A stretch of 64,000 nt of DNA from contig CM074758.1 in the NCBI GenBank assembly GCA_037355855.1, positions 4,933,001-4,997,000 of the forward strand, written 5' to 3'. The stretch comes from Pseudo-nitzschia pungens. Lineage: Eukaryota > Bacillariophyta > Bacillariophyceae > Bacillariales > Bacillariaceae. The notes below the pieces were generated by a model. The model was not told where the DNA came from. It was given only the letters and a program-made list of their open reading frames with translations, and searched no databases. Shown one piece after another: positions 41,939 to 51,037 of this stretch (its first letter is position 1; every line of letters starts with the position of its first letter). Made by a program: the position numbers and the translations under genes.

Positions 41939-42132
41939 TGCCGTACACCAAAATACAGTCACGAGTACACGCGGGACTGGATTAAGGATAAGGATAAAAA
42001 CAATCGGCGAGCCGATAGAATCGCTGATTGCCAGAGAGCCCTTAGAACTGTAGCATATAGACTAACTGATAGAGCTCACAATTTGCATATCACTACTATT
42101 CTAATCACTAGTACTAGACCCGGGGTATGGCA
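41939..42132 (+). repeat. E3 5' LTR
   Basis: 194 bp, TG...CA. Hairpin arms CAATCGGCGA (42001-42010) and TCGCTGATTG (42021-42030) pair with one G-U and a 10-nt loop. The inner palindrome TGATTTTAAAATCA follows at 42133-42146. Confidence 0.95.
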
Positions 42133-42882
42133 TGATTTTAAAATCAAGCTGAGCGCTGATGACCATGAGCAGGAAGGGACCGATCGATCGAAAAGGACCG
42201 ACGAGACCAAAAGACTGCCAAAAATGGAGGCGCAGAGAAGCAAAACAGGGAGGAGGATATCCAGCAGGAGTGTCTGCAGCACTAAGGAATACCAACCCCA
42301 ACAGCAGCTAGCTCCATCAAATGGAACAGCAGCAACAACAGAGACACCTAAGGACCTAAACAGGACCATGGTCGACAGCAGAAATAATCGAAAAATACGA
42401 AAATATGTACCGAAAAAGTGACACATAAATCAGTGAATGGACTAATTTGATCAACACCGAGGGGATGGACAGACCGAAGAGGGGATGCCAACCACAACCG
42501 AAATATACGGATATCCGGAAAGGTATATAATAAATACCCGAACACCACTAACCCCACGGGAAACGGGAAGTGGGACCGGCCCGGTGACCGCTTAACAGAG
42601 AAGCAACGCCGGAGAACCACGGGAATCGAATCCCACAAAATAAAAACAGAAACAAGTCCGGGGAACCACAGGATTCCCGGGAACCAAAGAGAGAAACAAC
42701 TCCCACCACTGGACAAGCCAGGGGAAAAATCAGTTATAACACGAGTTATCGCGAGAGCAGTGGAAATCCAGCAAGAAAAACTGGAGGAGCTGAGCAATCA
42801 CTTTTTGCTCAGTTTCAACACAAGCAGCAAAGATAACAGGAATAGTGTAACTAGATTAAATAAAATAACCGATTAACCCACC
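42133..42882 (+). other. E3 5' leader with primer-site palindrome
   Basis: 750 bp, related to the E1/E2 leaders but more diverged. It starts with the conserved 14-bp palindrome at the expected primer site and ends at the gag ATG in a CCACCATGG context. Confidence 0.7.
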
Positions 42883-44292
42883 ATGGCGTCTAAAGGAACC
42901 AAACAGAAACCCTTTACCTTTGCACGAGAGGACTGGCCGGAAGATGCCAATGCTGTGAAGATGAGCATAGACTCCGAGAAGGGAGGAGTGGCCTTCAGTG
43001 ACTACCTGAAGGTGCTCACCGGCACGGAAAGACCGGAACTCTTCATCATCTGGAAGAGAGACTTTGACCAGAAAATTGTTGGCAATGAGAAACTCCAAGG
43101 AGATCAGAAACTGGACGTTCTCCAGAGAATCCTCTCCCACGAGGCACTCTCCATTGTCCAAATGGTCCTAGGTCGGACCTATTATGCCGAACCAGGACAC
43201 AAGGTCCACAACAACCAACTGATCCAACAAAAACTCGAGATGATTGCCATGAGGGAACCTAAGGAACCACCTAAGGAACCCTCCGCTGACAAATCCAAAG
43301 AGGCGGTGGAGGGCGCCAGCGCCCCAACCGCCGCCGACGCGACTGCTACGGCGGCGTCCGAGACGGATCCGGAGTCCGCCACACTCGACGACCCGGTCCC
43401 CAAGAAAAGGGTCTCGTCTGTTCTCACCCAGTACTACCGATCCCAGGAGTACAGAAAGGATGTCATTGAGGAATGCATGCATGCCCTCAAGCTCAAAATC
43501 TTTGGCAATGACATGAATGGCAAAAGATCCTACATTCTGCTCCGAAGATTCATTCGGAACACGAAAATCGACATGAAACACGGTATTCGCTCCTGGGCGA
43601 ACCGTATGGCCGGACTACAGAGCTACCTATCCGATTGCCTCTGGGAGAGTGGCGCCGCAAACGGCACTGCTCCATCCAGCTATTCGGAGGAGGACATGAA
43701 GGAAATCCTGGATTCCAACATGACCCACTCCCAACGAGAGAAACTCGACCATATCGGATGGGACGTCTACACCCAATCCTTTAACACCACCATCGACAAG
43801 CTCGAAAACCTGGAAATCACCATCCGGAGCGAGGACGAACGCATCTCGGACCTCGAAAAACAAACCGGTGGTACCAAGAAGAATCCCAAGGCCGCATCTG
43901 GGGGAGGAACCCGCCACGGGAAATCCCCTGGCAAAAAGAAGCGCCCTGTGGACAACGGCAACAAACAGCTACTATGCAAGACCTGTGGCAAGGTCCATGC
44001 CGGCAAATGCTGGAAACTAACCGGCGGACCCCCCAAGAAGGGAAAGTTCGACCGGAAGACCATCAACTTGCTCAAGGAGCACTTTGTGGCAAAAGACAAC
44101 TCAGATTCTGAGGAGTACTCCAAACCCCACTGGGGAAGGAGCCTATCAAACCACGAGTACTCTTACGTACTGGCCACGGCCCAAGCTGACCACGCAGTCT
44201 CGGATGATGAGATCGACATCTCCGAACGCGAACTCAAAGAGTACAGAAGAAAGTACAGGAAAACCTTCAAAAAGAAAGGTTCCCACAACTGA
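42883..44292 (+). CDS. E3 Gag
   Basis: 469 residues, homologous to E1/E2 Gag but clearly diverged, especially in the Ala/Glu-rich insert around residues 125-170. It keeps the zinc knuckle LCKTCGKVHAGKCW, the preceding KSPGKKKRP basic stretch and the KKKGSHN C-terminus. The TGA stop is followed at once by the pol ATG in the same frame. Confidence 0.92.
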   Translation: MASKGTKQKPFTFAREDWPEDANAVKMSIDSEKGGVAFSDYLKVLTGTERPELFIIWKRDFDQKIVGNEKLQGDQKLDVLQRILSHEALSIVQMVLGRTYYAEPGHKVHNNQLIQQKLEMIAMREPKEPPKEPSADKSKEAVEGASAPTAADATATAASETDPESATLDDPVPKKRVSSVLTQYYRSQEYRKDVIEECMHALKLKIFGNDMNGKRSYILLRRFIRNTKIDMKHGIRSWANRMAGLQSYLSDCLWESGAANGTAPSSYSEEDMKEILDSNMTHSQREKLDHIGWDVYTQSFNTTIDKLENLEITIRSEDERISDLEKQTGGTKKNPKAASGGGTRHGKSPGKKKRPVDNGNKQLLCKTCGKVHAGKCWKLTGGPPKKGKFDRKTINLLKEHFVAKDNSDSEEYSKPHWGRSLSNHEYSYVLATAQADHAVSDDEIDISERELKEYRRKYRKTFKKKGSHN

Positions 44293-45440
44293 ATGGCCGA
44301 TACCATCCACACGGGACCCCGCATCATCAACAGATTCGCGGATGTCTGTGTGGAGGTATTGGACCACAAGGGAAGGGGGAGGATGCTCTGGGGCCTGCTA
44401 GACTCTGGCTGCTCCAAATCCATTGTACTAAAGCGTTTTGTCGACCGAAGTCAACTAACGAACCGAGACCAAAGATCTGTCACCTACAACACGTATGGAG
44501 GCAAGTTCAGAACCAAGTCTGCGGCTTCAGTGGGACTAAGGTTGATAGAATTTTCAAACTCAAAGACCATCAAATGGACCTTCCAAGTGGATGAGTATCA
44601 TCACCATGAGGAAGTGCCCTATGACATGATTATAGGATCTGATCTGATGGCACAACTGGGACTGGATATAAAATACAGCTCTCGTACGATTGAATGGCAG
44701 GGTGACTCCATCCCCATGAAGGGGATGGGGGAGCTTTCGAACCCGGACAAATGTGAGGCAGTATTCTTCGCCAACACACAGAGTCCGATCCTCCAACAAG
44801 AGGAAGAGAGGCAAGCCAAAATCTTGGACGCAGACTACTCCAAAGTCGATATAGACGCTATGGTCAATGACCTGGAGATTACTGCGGACTCCAAGCAAGC
44901 CCTGAAGAAAACACTGAAGAAATTCCCGACACTCTTTGGAGGAGGTCTGGGACTACTGAAGAATATAGAACCGGTGTCCATTGAACTCCAACCAGGGGTC
45001 AAACCGGTCCGACAGAGGTACTATTCTGTACCCCATGCCTTTGAACAGGCACTCCGCACGGAGATCACCAGGCTCTGTGATATCGGGGTCCTGGAAAAAC
45101 TCCCCCATGATGACGACTCACCATGGGCATCTCCTACCTTTTGTCAACCCAAAAAGACAGGGGATATTCGGGTCCTTACGGACTTCCGGAAGATGAATGC
45201 AGCCATCCAGAGGAAGCCTTTCCCACTACCACGAATAGGGGAAACAATCCAAAGGCTCCAGAAGTTCAAGTCAGCCACGGCGCTGGACTTGTCCCAGGGA
45301 TATTACACCGTTCCCATTTGCAAGGAGAGCCAAAAGATCTGCTCTACCATTTTACCATGGGGAAAATATGCCTACAAGAGACTGGCTATGGGGATTGCAT
45401 GCGCACCCGATATCTTCCAGTCAGTCATGATGAACCTACT
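44293..45440 (+). pseudogene. E3 Pol, N-terminal part (protease and RT start), cut by E4
   Basis: It contains LLDSG protease and the RT start up to APDIFQSVMMNL. E4 inserted here within the codons before GDLDYVLVYIDD. A few residues read from E4 end the frame (VTL and stop). The sequence continues at 51038 with frame kept when one CTACT copy is removed. Confidence 0.92.
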
Positions 45441-45702
45441 TGTTACACTCTAAGGTAGAAAATTAGGAGTAGTATGAAAAATTGTGACTAATCGTTAACT
45501 CTTAAGGAAGAGTTTTAGTTTTCGTGTGACCGTTTGAATACACACGAGCGTGCCTGACTACTGTTTGAATATCGGCACACATGCATTGCTGGAGCGTCCG
45601 GCGTACAGTTTGAATATTTGTATTCAAACACCGGTCAGCTCGTATGTGGGATTCGGTTAATTATTTATTCGTGATTCATGCTCGCTACGCTAGCATGTCA
45701 CA
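45441..45702 (-). repeat. E4 3' LTR
   Basis: 262 bp. GTTTGAATA occurs three times (45532, 45563, 45608) and once inverted (45621-45629). The last two form a 9-bp hairpin with a TTTG loop. Confidence 0.95.
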
Positions 45703-45726
45703 TAGTGCCTCATGATTAAACGAATC

Positions 45727-47649
45727 TTACGATGCCCAATGAATAGCCGTAGACTCCGATTCTGGTTCTCTGTAAGGGGTTAGTTTTCGGATATTCACTG
45801 TTTCGGCTATTGAAGGGGCTTTCTGCAGTTTCACTGTACCATTGTCATTGACCTGCAGAATAAGGAAGGGTCCGGTTCTTCGTGGCTGTAGCTTGTCCGG
45901 ATCCGGTTCTTGTAACCATACCTTGTCATTGACTTGGAAGGTATGCGCGACTCTCTTGGAGTTGTCCCTGAGCAGGGCTCTGTTGATTCCTTGTTGTCGA
46001 AGCTGCTTGAGAGCTAATAGATTGGAGGTTAATGGTAAATCTATCATCATGTCCCTGTTGAATACAAGGGAACCGGGAGATGTCTGTAGGGAGGTACTGA
46101 CAGCACACCTGGACGCATGCATGCATGTTGCCAGCGCGTTGTCCATCAGCTGAGTGGCTCTGGCGTTGGCTTGTGGAGGATTAACATGTACTAGAACGCG
46201 TAGAATGTCGGCCACTGTATGATGGACTCGCTCGCAGATGGCATTAGCTTGTGGATTCTTCACTGTAGTGGGGACTGATTGGACTCCATACTGCTTGAGA
46301 GTGAGTTGGAATTCGGCCCCTAGGAACTCACCACCATTGTCATGGATGCATCTGTTTGGTCTAGGATATCTTGAGAGCCAGCAGTTCTTGAATTGATCAG
46401 AGACATGCTGAGAAGACTTGTCTCTGATCCGGATGATTTCAAGTAGGTTGGTAACTGGATCGATACAGGTGAGGGCCTTGAAGTTATAGATCTTGTTCTG
46501 AGCTGTGATCTTCCATGGGCCTATAAGGTCAACATGAACTTCATCGAAGGGAGATACCGGGGCTTCTTTGGGAGGAAGCTTCCCATATTTAGCTTGCCTG
46601 CTCTTGTATTGGATGCAATTATCAGGGCAAATGTAGGACTTGCATAAGTTAGACAGGTTGTCTGCGTAGAAGCGAGCTGAGATAGTCTTATATAATCTGG
46701 TGGATCCACAATGACCCAACAGGAGATGATACCATTTGATGGTATCATTCGTAAGAGAGCTTGGTATATAAATTCTCCAATTATCTGGATTGGATTGGTT
46801 GGCATAGCAAAGGATGTTATTGCCTTGTAATTCTTGGTAGAAGAATGCTTTGGATTGGATCTTGAACTTGACAGTCGGGTCCTTTTGCTGATGGAGGTAT
46901 ATCTTGTTATAGTTAACCGGGCATTCCATGTCTTGGTTGTTTGGTAGGTTGACGAGACACTCATTGTTCAGCAAACAAGAGTATAACTCCTGGTCTGCGT
47001 CATTGCATAAGTGCTGGAATAGATTTGGGAACTCTGCTAGAAACAGTTCTTCATCTTGCTTGGGGACTTCAAGTTTTAGAAAATCAATAAGAGTGCCCTT
47101 TTCAAGGGCTTTCTTCCCTTCAGTAGGTGGATCCATCCTGGGTAGTCTGGAGAAGGCATCAGCAAGAACGTTCTTCTTGCCTTCCACATAAGTGAGGTTG
47201 ACACCAAATTCTTCGAGGAATAGTCGCCATCGGAGGACTCGTTGGACTGAAAATGTTCGGAAGGTAAGGTTCTTATGGTCAGTGTATACATTGATCACAC
47301 CACCAAGGAGCATCTTCCGGTACTCTTTGCAGCAGAGGACTATTGCGAGGAGTTCTTTTTCCATAGTAGTATAATTCTTCTGGGCATCAGATAGTTTCTT
47401 GGACCAATAAGCAATAGGCTTGCCATCCTGGAGGATAGCAGCACCGAGCTGTAGGTCGGAGGCATCAGTATACAGTTCAAAGGGCTTGTTAAGGTCTGGA
47501 TAGGTGTTCAGCGCATCTGCTGCCACCATTGCTTTCATCTCTTGAAAGGCTTTATCTTGAGCAGGGCCCCAAGTGAAAGTTGAAGGAGCTTTCCTTTGCT
47601 TGCCTTTTATTGCGGCTGCTTTTTTTCTTGGGGGTCCCTGTGATATCAA
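45727..47649 (-). CDS. E4 Pol, RNase H and integrase part
   Basis: RNase H with PFELYTDASDLQLGAAILQ and YTTMEKELLAIV. Integrase zinc finger with LLLGHCGSTRLY ... CKSYICPDNC; DDE core with VHVDLIGPW, HDNGGEF and NPQANAICERVHH; C-terminal GPFLILQVNDNGTV. It is open for 640 codons but in a different frame from the RT part; the two overlap by 98 bp. The change of frame coincides with a run of seven A on the element strand (plus-strand T7 near 47620-47627). This could be an indel or a +1 shift site. Confidence 0.9.
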   Translation of the reverse strand: MISQGPPRKKAAAIKGKQRKAPSTFTWGPAQDKAFQEMKAMVAADALNTYPDLNKPFELYTDASDLQLGAAILQDGKPIAYWSKKLSDAQKNYTTMEKELLAIVLCCKEYRKMLLGGVINVYTDHKNLTFRTFSVQRVLRWRLFLEEFGVNLTYVEGKKNVLADAFSRLPRMDPPTEGKKALEKGTLIDFLKLEVPKQDEELFLAEFPNLFQHLCNDADQELYSCLLNNECLVNLPNNQDMECPVNYNKIYLHQQKDPTVKFKIQSKAFFYQELQGNNILCYANQSNPDNWRIYIPSSLTNDTIKWYHLLLGHCGSTRLYKTISARFYADNLSNLCKSYICPDNCIQYKSRQAKYGKLPPKEAPVSPFDEVHVDLIGPWKITAQNKIYNFKALTCIDPVTNLLEIIRIRDKSSQHVSDQFKNCWLSRYPRPNRCIHDNGGEFLGAEFQLTLKQYGVQSVPTTVKNPQANAICERVHHTVADILRVLVHVNPPQANARATQLMDNALATCMHASRCAVSTSLQTSPGSLVFNRDMMIDLPLTSNLLALKQLRQQGINRALLRDNSKRVAHTFQVNDKVWLQEPDPDKLQPRRTGPFLILQVNDNGTVKLQKAPSIAETVNIRKLTPYREPESESTAIHWAS

Positions 47650-49603
47650 ATAGAGGAGCTAAGACGTGCGATCTGCGAGGCCACATGTCCCTGTAATATC
47701 CTACAGCGCCTAGGAAGGACTTGACTTGGGTCACAGTTCTTGGTCGGTCCATGTGTAGGATGGCTTCTATCTTCTTCCTCCATGGCTTGACTGCTGTGGG
47801 AGTCATCCAATAGCCTAGGAAATCAGTCTCTTGTACAGCCCAATCACACTTGAGTGGGTTGCACTTGAGCCCATTCTGGTTAAGCCGGTCTAGGATCTTG
47901 TCGATAGTCTTCATGTGGAGGTCAAAGGATCCATTGGTCCAAATACCAATATCATCAATATAAACAGTGCAGTCGGTGTCTTGTAGGATATCTTCCATTA
48001 GTTGCTGGGCAACGTCTGGAGAGACTTTGACGCCCATTGGTAGTCTTTGGTATTCATAGCAACCATATGGCGTTACTATGGTACAAAGCTTCTTGCTTGC
48101 GTCATCCAGTTCAAAGCAGTAGTATTGCATGGACAAGTCAATCTTGGTGAAGTGGGTGTACTTGCCACGCTTGTTCATGATGTCTTGTATCCTTGGTATG
48201 GGATAAGGTCTTCTTTCAAGGAGTTCGTTCAGTTCCCTGAAGTCTGATACCCATCTAACTCTGTTGTCCTTCTTTGGAACAATAAAGGTAGGGAAAGCCC
48301 ATTCGGCCGGTCCAGTGCAGCGCTTGAGTACTCCATCATTACAAAGATTCTGTAGCTCCCTTTTGAAGAGGTCTTCTCGTTTGTATGCCACTGGATAGGG
48401 CTTCTTGTGTATGGGCTTGGATCCGGGCTTGAGTCTTAGAGAGATCTTCTTGTGTGGATATTTCCCTAATTCGCCGTTGAAGACATTCGGATATTTGCTT
48501 AATATTGCTTGAAACTGTTGTTGTTCGGCTGTGGACATGTGGGACTGTTGCGTGGCAACTGTAGATGGATCTGTTTCTTGGTAGGCTCTGTCGAGTATGA
48601 CCTTGGACTTGTATGGATTCGCAAAGGAGAGATCATCAGCAAAGAGTTCGGCGTCTTCTAGTTCTTTCATGAGCATGTTGTAGTTGTCATGGTATAAGGA
48701 CGTGTCCTTCATAGGGATCGTTCTATCCATCCATTGAACTGCTCCTTCTTTGAATAGGAGATTGATCTGTGCTAGGTGGAGAAAGTCTCTGCCTAGTATT
48801 AAATCATATTTGCAGTTGGGGGAATGGAAGAGTCTTGCCTGTTGTTGGTCGATGGTGTAGTTACCAAACTCTTGTAGCTTGAGGTTCTTCATGATGACGT
48901 ATTCCGTAGTATCGAAGCTTCCATTTGCTGTAGTAGTTACCACTTGATGTTTGCTTCGGAGTGGTATTGTTCCAAACGGTAGTGCTCTTTTGTTGATTAG
49001 AGTTCCGGAGGATCCACTATCTAGTAGTGCTAGTAGTGGTCTTGCTTTGAGGGGTATGCCTTGTATGTACTGTACCGTAATTAAAAGAATAGGAGCCACG
49101 TTGCTCTTATTCGATGCCTGTTCTGCTGTATTCCCAGCAGTCGACAGCAGCTTTAAATAATTTTGCTCCAGCGCACCTCCTTTGGTGTAGTCTTTGGAGT
49201 TTTTGGTGTTGCAATATAGGTTTTTTGCTGTACCAGTGGACCAATTTCTTGCTAGGGACAAGAGTGGTCCATTCGTTGCTGCTGTCTGATCGATTGCGTC
49301 TGTACCCTTGGATCGATTCGATGGTCGATTCCGATCCGAGTTCGATATATCCTGTAGGATGTTCCGAACGATTGTTTTCGCTGCTGTTGTAGCAGATTCT
49401 GGTGCTGCTGTTGCAGTCTTTGCTAAGCGCTCAACAGGAATACTCCATCCTGTAGGTTCCTTCCCCTCTTTCTCCGGGAGATCTCCTCCATGCGTCATCC
49501 CAGACAGCTGTGCTGTACTGGCATCCAGGGCCTGTGGCGCCGGAGGCATGGTGATTGCTGGTTTAGGTGGGCCCTTGGGCCTCTTGGAGGAGTGCTGTTG
49601 CAC
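47552..49603 (-). CDS. E4 Pol, protease and reverse transcriptase part
   Basis: It follows the gag TGA in the same frame, with GTG as the next codon and no nearby ATG, so readthrough is the simplest way to make it. Protease has LLALLDSGSSGTLIN near codon 196. RT has FTKIDLSMQYYCFEL and CTVYIDDIGIW near 546. The frame runs out of RT into SSRNKRQAKESS, while the correct continuation (AAAIKGKQRKAPSTF) is in the +1 frame. Confidence 0.9.
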   Translation of the reverse strand: MQQHSSKRPKGPPKPAITMPPAPQALDASTAQLSGMTHGGDLPEKEGKEPTGWSIPVERLAKTATAAPESATTAAKTIVRNILQDISNSDRNRPSNRSKGTDAIDQTAATNGPLLSLARNWSTGTAKNLYCNTKNSKDYTKGGALEQNYLKLLSTAGNTAEQASNKSNVAPILLITVQYIQGIPLKARPLLALLDSGSSGTLINKRALPFGTIPLRSKHQVVTTTANGSFDTTEYVIMKNLKLQEFGNYTIDQQQARLFHSPNCKYDLILGRDFLHLAQINLLFKEGAVQWMDRTIPMKDTSLYHDNYNMLMKELEDAELFADDLSFANPYKSKVILDRAYQETDPSTVATQQSHMSTAEQQQFQAILSKYPNVFNGELGKYPHKKISLRLKPGSKPIHKKPYPVAYKREDLFKRELQNLCNDGVLKRCTGPAEWAFPTFIVPKKDNRVRWVSDFRELNELLERRPYPIPRIQDIMNKRGKYTHFTKIDLSMQYYCFELDDASKKLCTIVTPYGCYEYQRLPMGVKVSPDVAQQLMEDILQDTDCTVYIDDIGIWTNGSFDLHMKTIDKILDRLNQNGLKCNPLKCDWAVQETDFLGYWMTPTAVKPWRKKIEAILHMDRPRTVTQVKSFLGAVGYYRDMWPRRSHVLAPLFDITGTPKKKSSRNKRQAKESSFNFHLGPCSR

Positions 49604-50629
49604 TCATGGGAGCCATACTAGGTCTCCATCGATGCTTCTTTCAGTTCGGCCACCATGTTCATTGTGGAAGGTTTCCATGGCAGAGTTCATTGCGGCTTGG
49701 ATACAAGCTTGGAAAGACTCGTTTGTCGGTGTCGTAGTGGGGGATCGATTGCTGTTGTTCGATCCCTTGTGCTGCTTGGAGAATTTGTTCTTAGGGCATT
49801 CAGACCAGTCATGATTGTGGCCTGGAATCCGGCATGGATTGGATTTCTTCTTGTGTCTGTTCTGATGAGACTTGTTATTGGGTCCTGAGCGTTTTCGATT
49901 GTTGTTAGTGCTGTTGGAGTTGTTCGCGCGGCGCCCATTGTCGTTTGTCTTGTTGTTTTTCTGCTTGCTAAGTCGGTCCAGGCTGCTCATGTGGTCTACG
50001 ATAAACTGAGATGTAGTTTCCGGAGTAAGCCTTAGATGGATTCGAACGTAGTCTTCGATCCAGCTGTTGGGGTAGCTGTGTAGGAGGATAGTGAGCGTCT
50101 GCAGGTGGTCCAGGTTGGATGCGAAACCATGTAGTTTAGCTGAATACTTGATTAAGGTCATGAGCCGATCGGTGTGGTCCTTGCAGGTGGATTCGATCTT
50201 CTTCTTGCATGCGCTACTCCGTAGATAGACATGCATGATGTCTCTGGCATCTTCGGCATTGCAGTATAACTTGATGAAGGCTTGAAAGGCTGATTTGTAT
50301 CCATCCTTGGTAAGGGGATAGACACACTGATGGTTGGCGCGAGTTGCTCTGGTTAACGTTCGCCACTTGGTCTGCGCGTCAACGCATAAGCATCGACCGA
50401 AGTAGCGGATTAGAGAGGTATCTGGAATGGATAGGTCTTCTGCTGCGTTCAGGAAGGCCTCTTCAGTATGGAGGAGTTCTTCTAGTCCCCCTTTGTCGGT
50501 GAATAACGGGACTTTGACGCTGTCTGAGTGGTCGTCGGAATCGTAGGCTGATAGGGTTACGAGCTTGGGCTTTGAGCTGTCAAAGGAGCTCTTGTAGGCA
50601 ATCGGTGGTTCTCTGTATATTCCTGCCAT
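49604..50629 (-). CDS. E4 Gag
   Basis: 341 residues from an ATG in the context GCCATGGTG (plus strand). The N-terminus MAGIYREPPIAYK matches the decayed gag at 63449 and following. A capsid-like helical region is followed by an Asn/Lys/Arg-rich basic stretch and a Cys-His motif CRIPGHNHDWSEC (about 264-277), then a Ser/Thr/Asn-rich part ending DGDLVWLP before TGA. Confidence 0.9.
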   Translation of the reverse strand: MAGIYREPPIAYKSSFDSSKPKLVTLSAYDSDDHSDSVKVPLFTDKGGLEELLHTEEAFLNAAEDLSIPDTSLIRYFGRCLCVDAQTKWRTLTRATRANHQCVYPLTKDGYKSAFQAFIKLYCNAEDARDIMHVYLRSSACKKKIESTCKDHTDRLMTLIKYSAKLHGFASNLDHLQTLTILLHSYPNSWIEDYVRIHLRLTPETTSQFIVDHMSSLDRLSKQKNNKTNDNGRRANNSNSTNNNRKRSGPNNKSHQNRHKKKSNPCRIPGHNHDWSECPKNKFSKQHKGSNNSNRSPTTTPTNESFQACIQAAMNSAMETFHNEHGGRTERSIDGDLVWLP

Positions 50630-50758
50630 GGTGGAGGTGTTGCTGCTTGTCAGGGATACAAGGTACCTCTCTTGTTGAGGATAAGGGATTTCGATGTTTT
50701 ACTTGATTACTTGTTTCGTTCAGTACTGAATTCTACTGTTTTCTACGTTGAAGATAAA

Positions 50759-50770
50759 CAGTAATTACTG
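50759..50770 (-). promoter_or_regulatory. E4 primer-site palindrome
   Basis: The 12-bp perfect palindrome CAGTAATTACTG abuts the 5' LTR. The partial element at 63214-63228 has CAGTAA and TTACTG with a 3-nt spacer at the same place. Confidence 0.7.
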
Positions 50771-51032
50771 TGTTACACTCTAAGGTAGAAAATTAGGAGT
50801 AGTATGAAAAATTGTGACTAATCGTTAACTCTTAAGGAAGAGTTTTAGTTTTCGTGTGACCGTTTGAATACACACGAGCGTGCCTGACTACTGTTTGAAT
50901 ATCGGCACACATGCATTGCTGGAGCGTCCGGCGTACAGTTTGAATATTTGTATTCAAACACCGGTCAGCTCGTATGTGGGATTCGGTTAATTATTTATTC
51001 GTGATTCATGCTCGCTACGCTAGCATGTCACA
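50771..51032 (-). repeat. E4 5' LTR
   Basis: 262 bp, no difference from 45441-45702 seen; outer flank CTACT. Confidence 0.95.
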
Positions 51033-51037
51033 CTACT

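Larger units (their letters stand above)
45441..51032 (-). mobile_element. E4: Ty3/gypsy element of a second family, nested in E3
   Basis: 5592 bp, LTRs of 262 bp that look identical, TG...CA ends and TSD CTACT at 45436-45440 and 51033-51037. Gag and Pol lie on the minus strand, PR-RT-RH-INT order with a GPF module. Gag stop TGA and pol share a frame without an intervening ATG. A +1 break sits between RT and RNase H. It is the youngest of the nested set FAS1, then E3, then E4. Confidence 0.95.
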
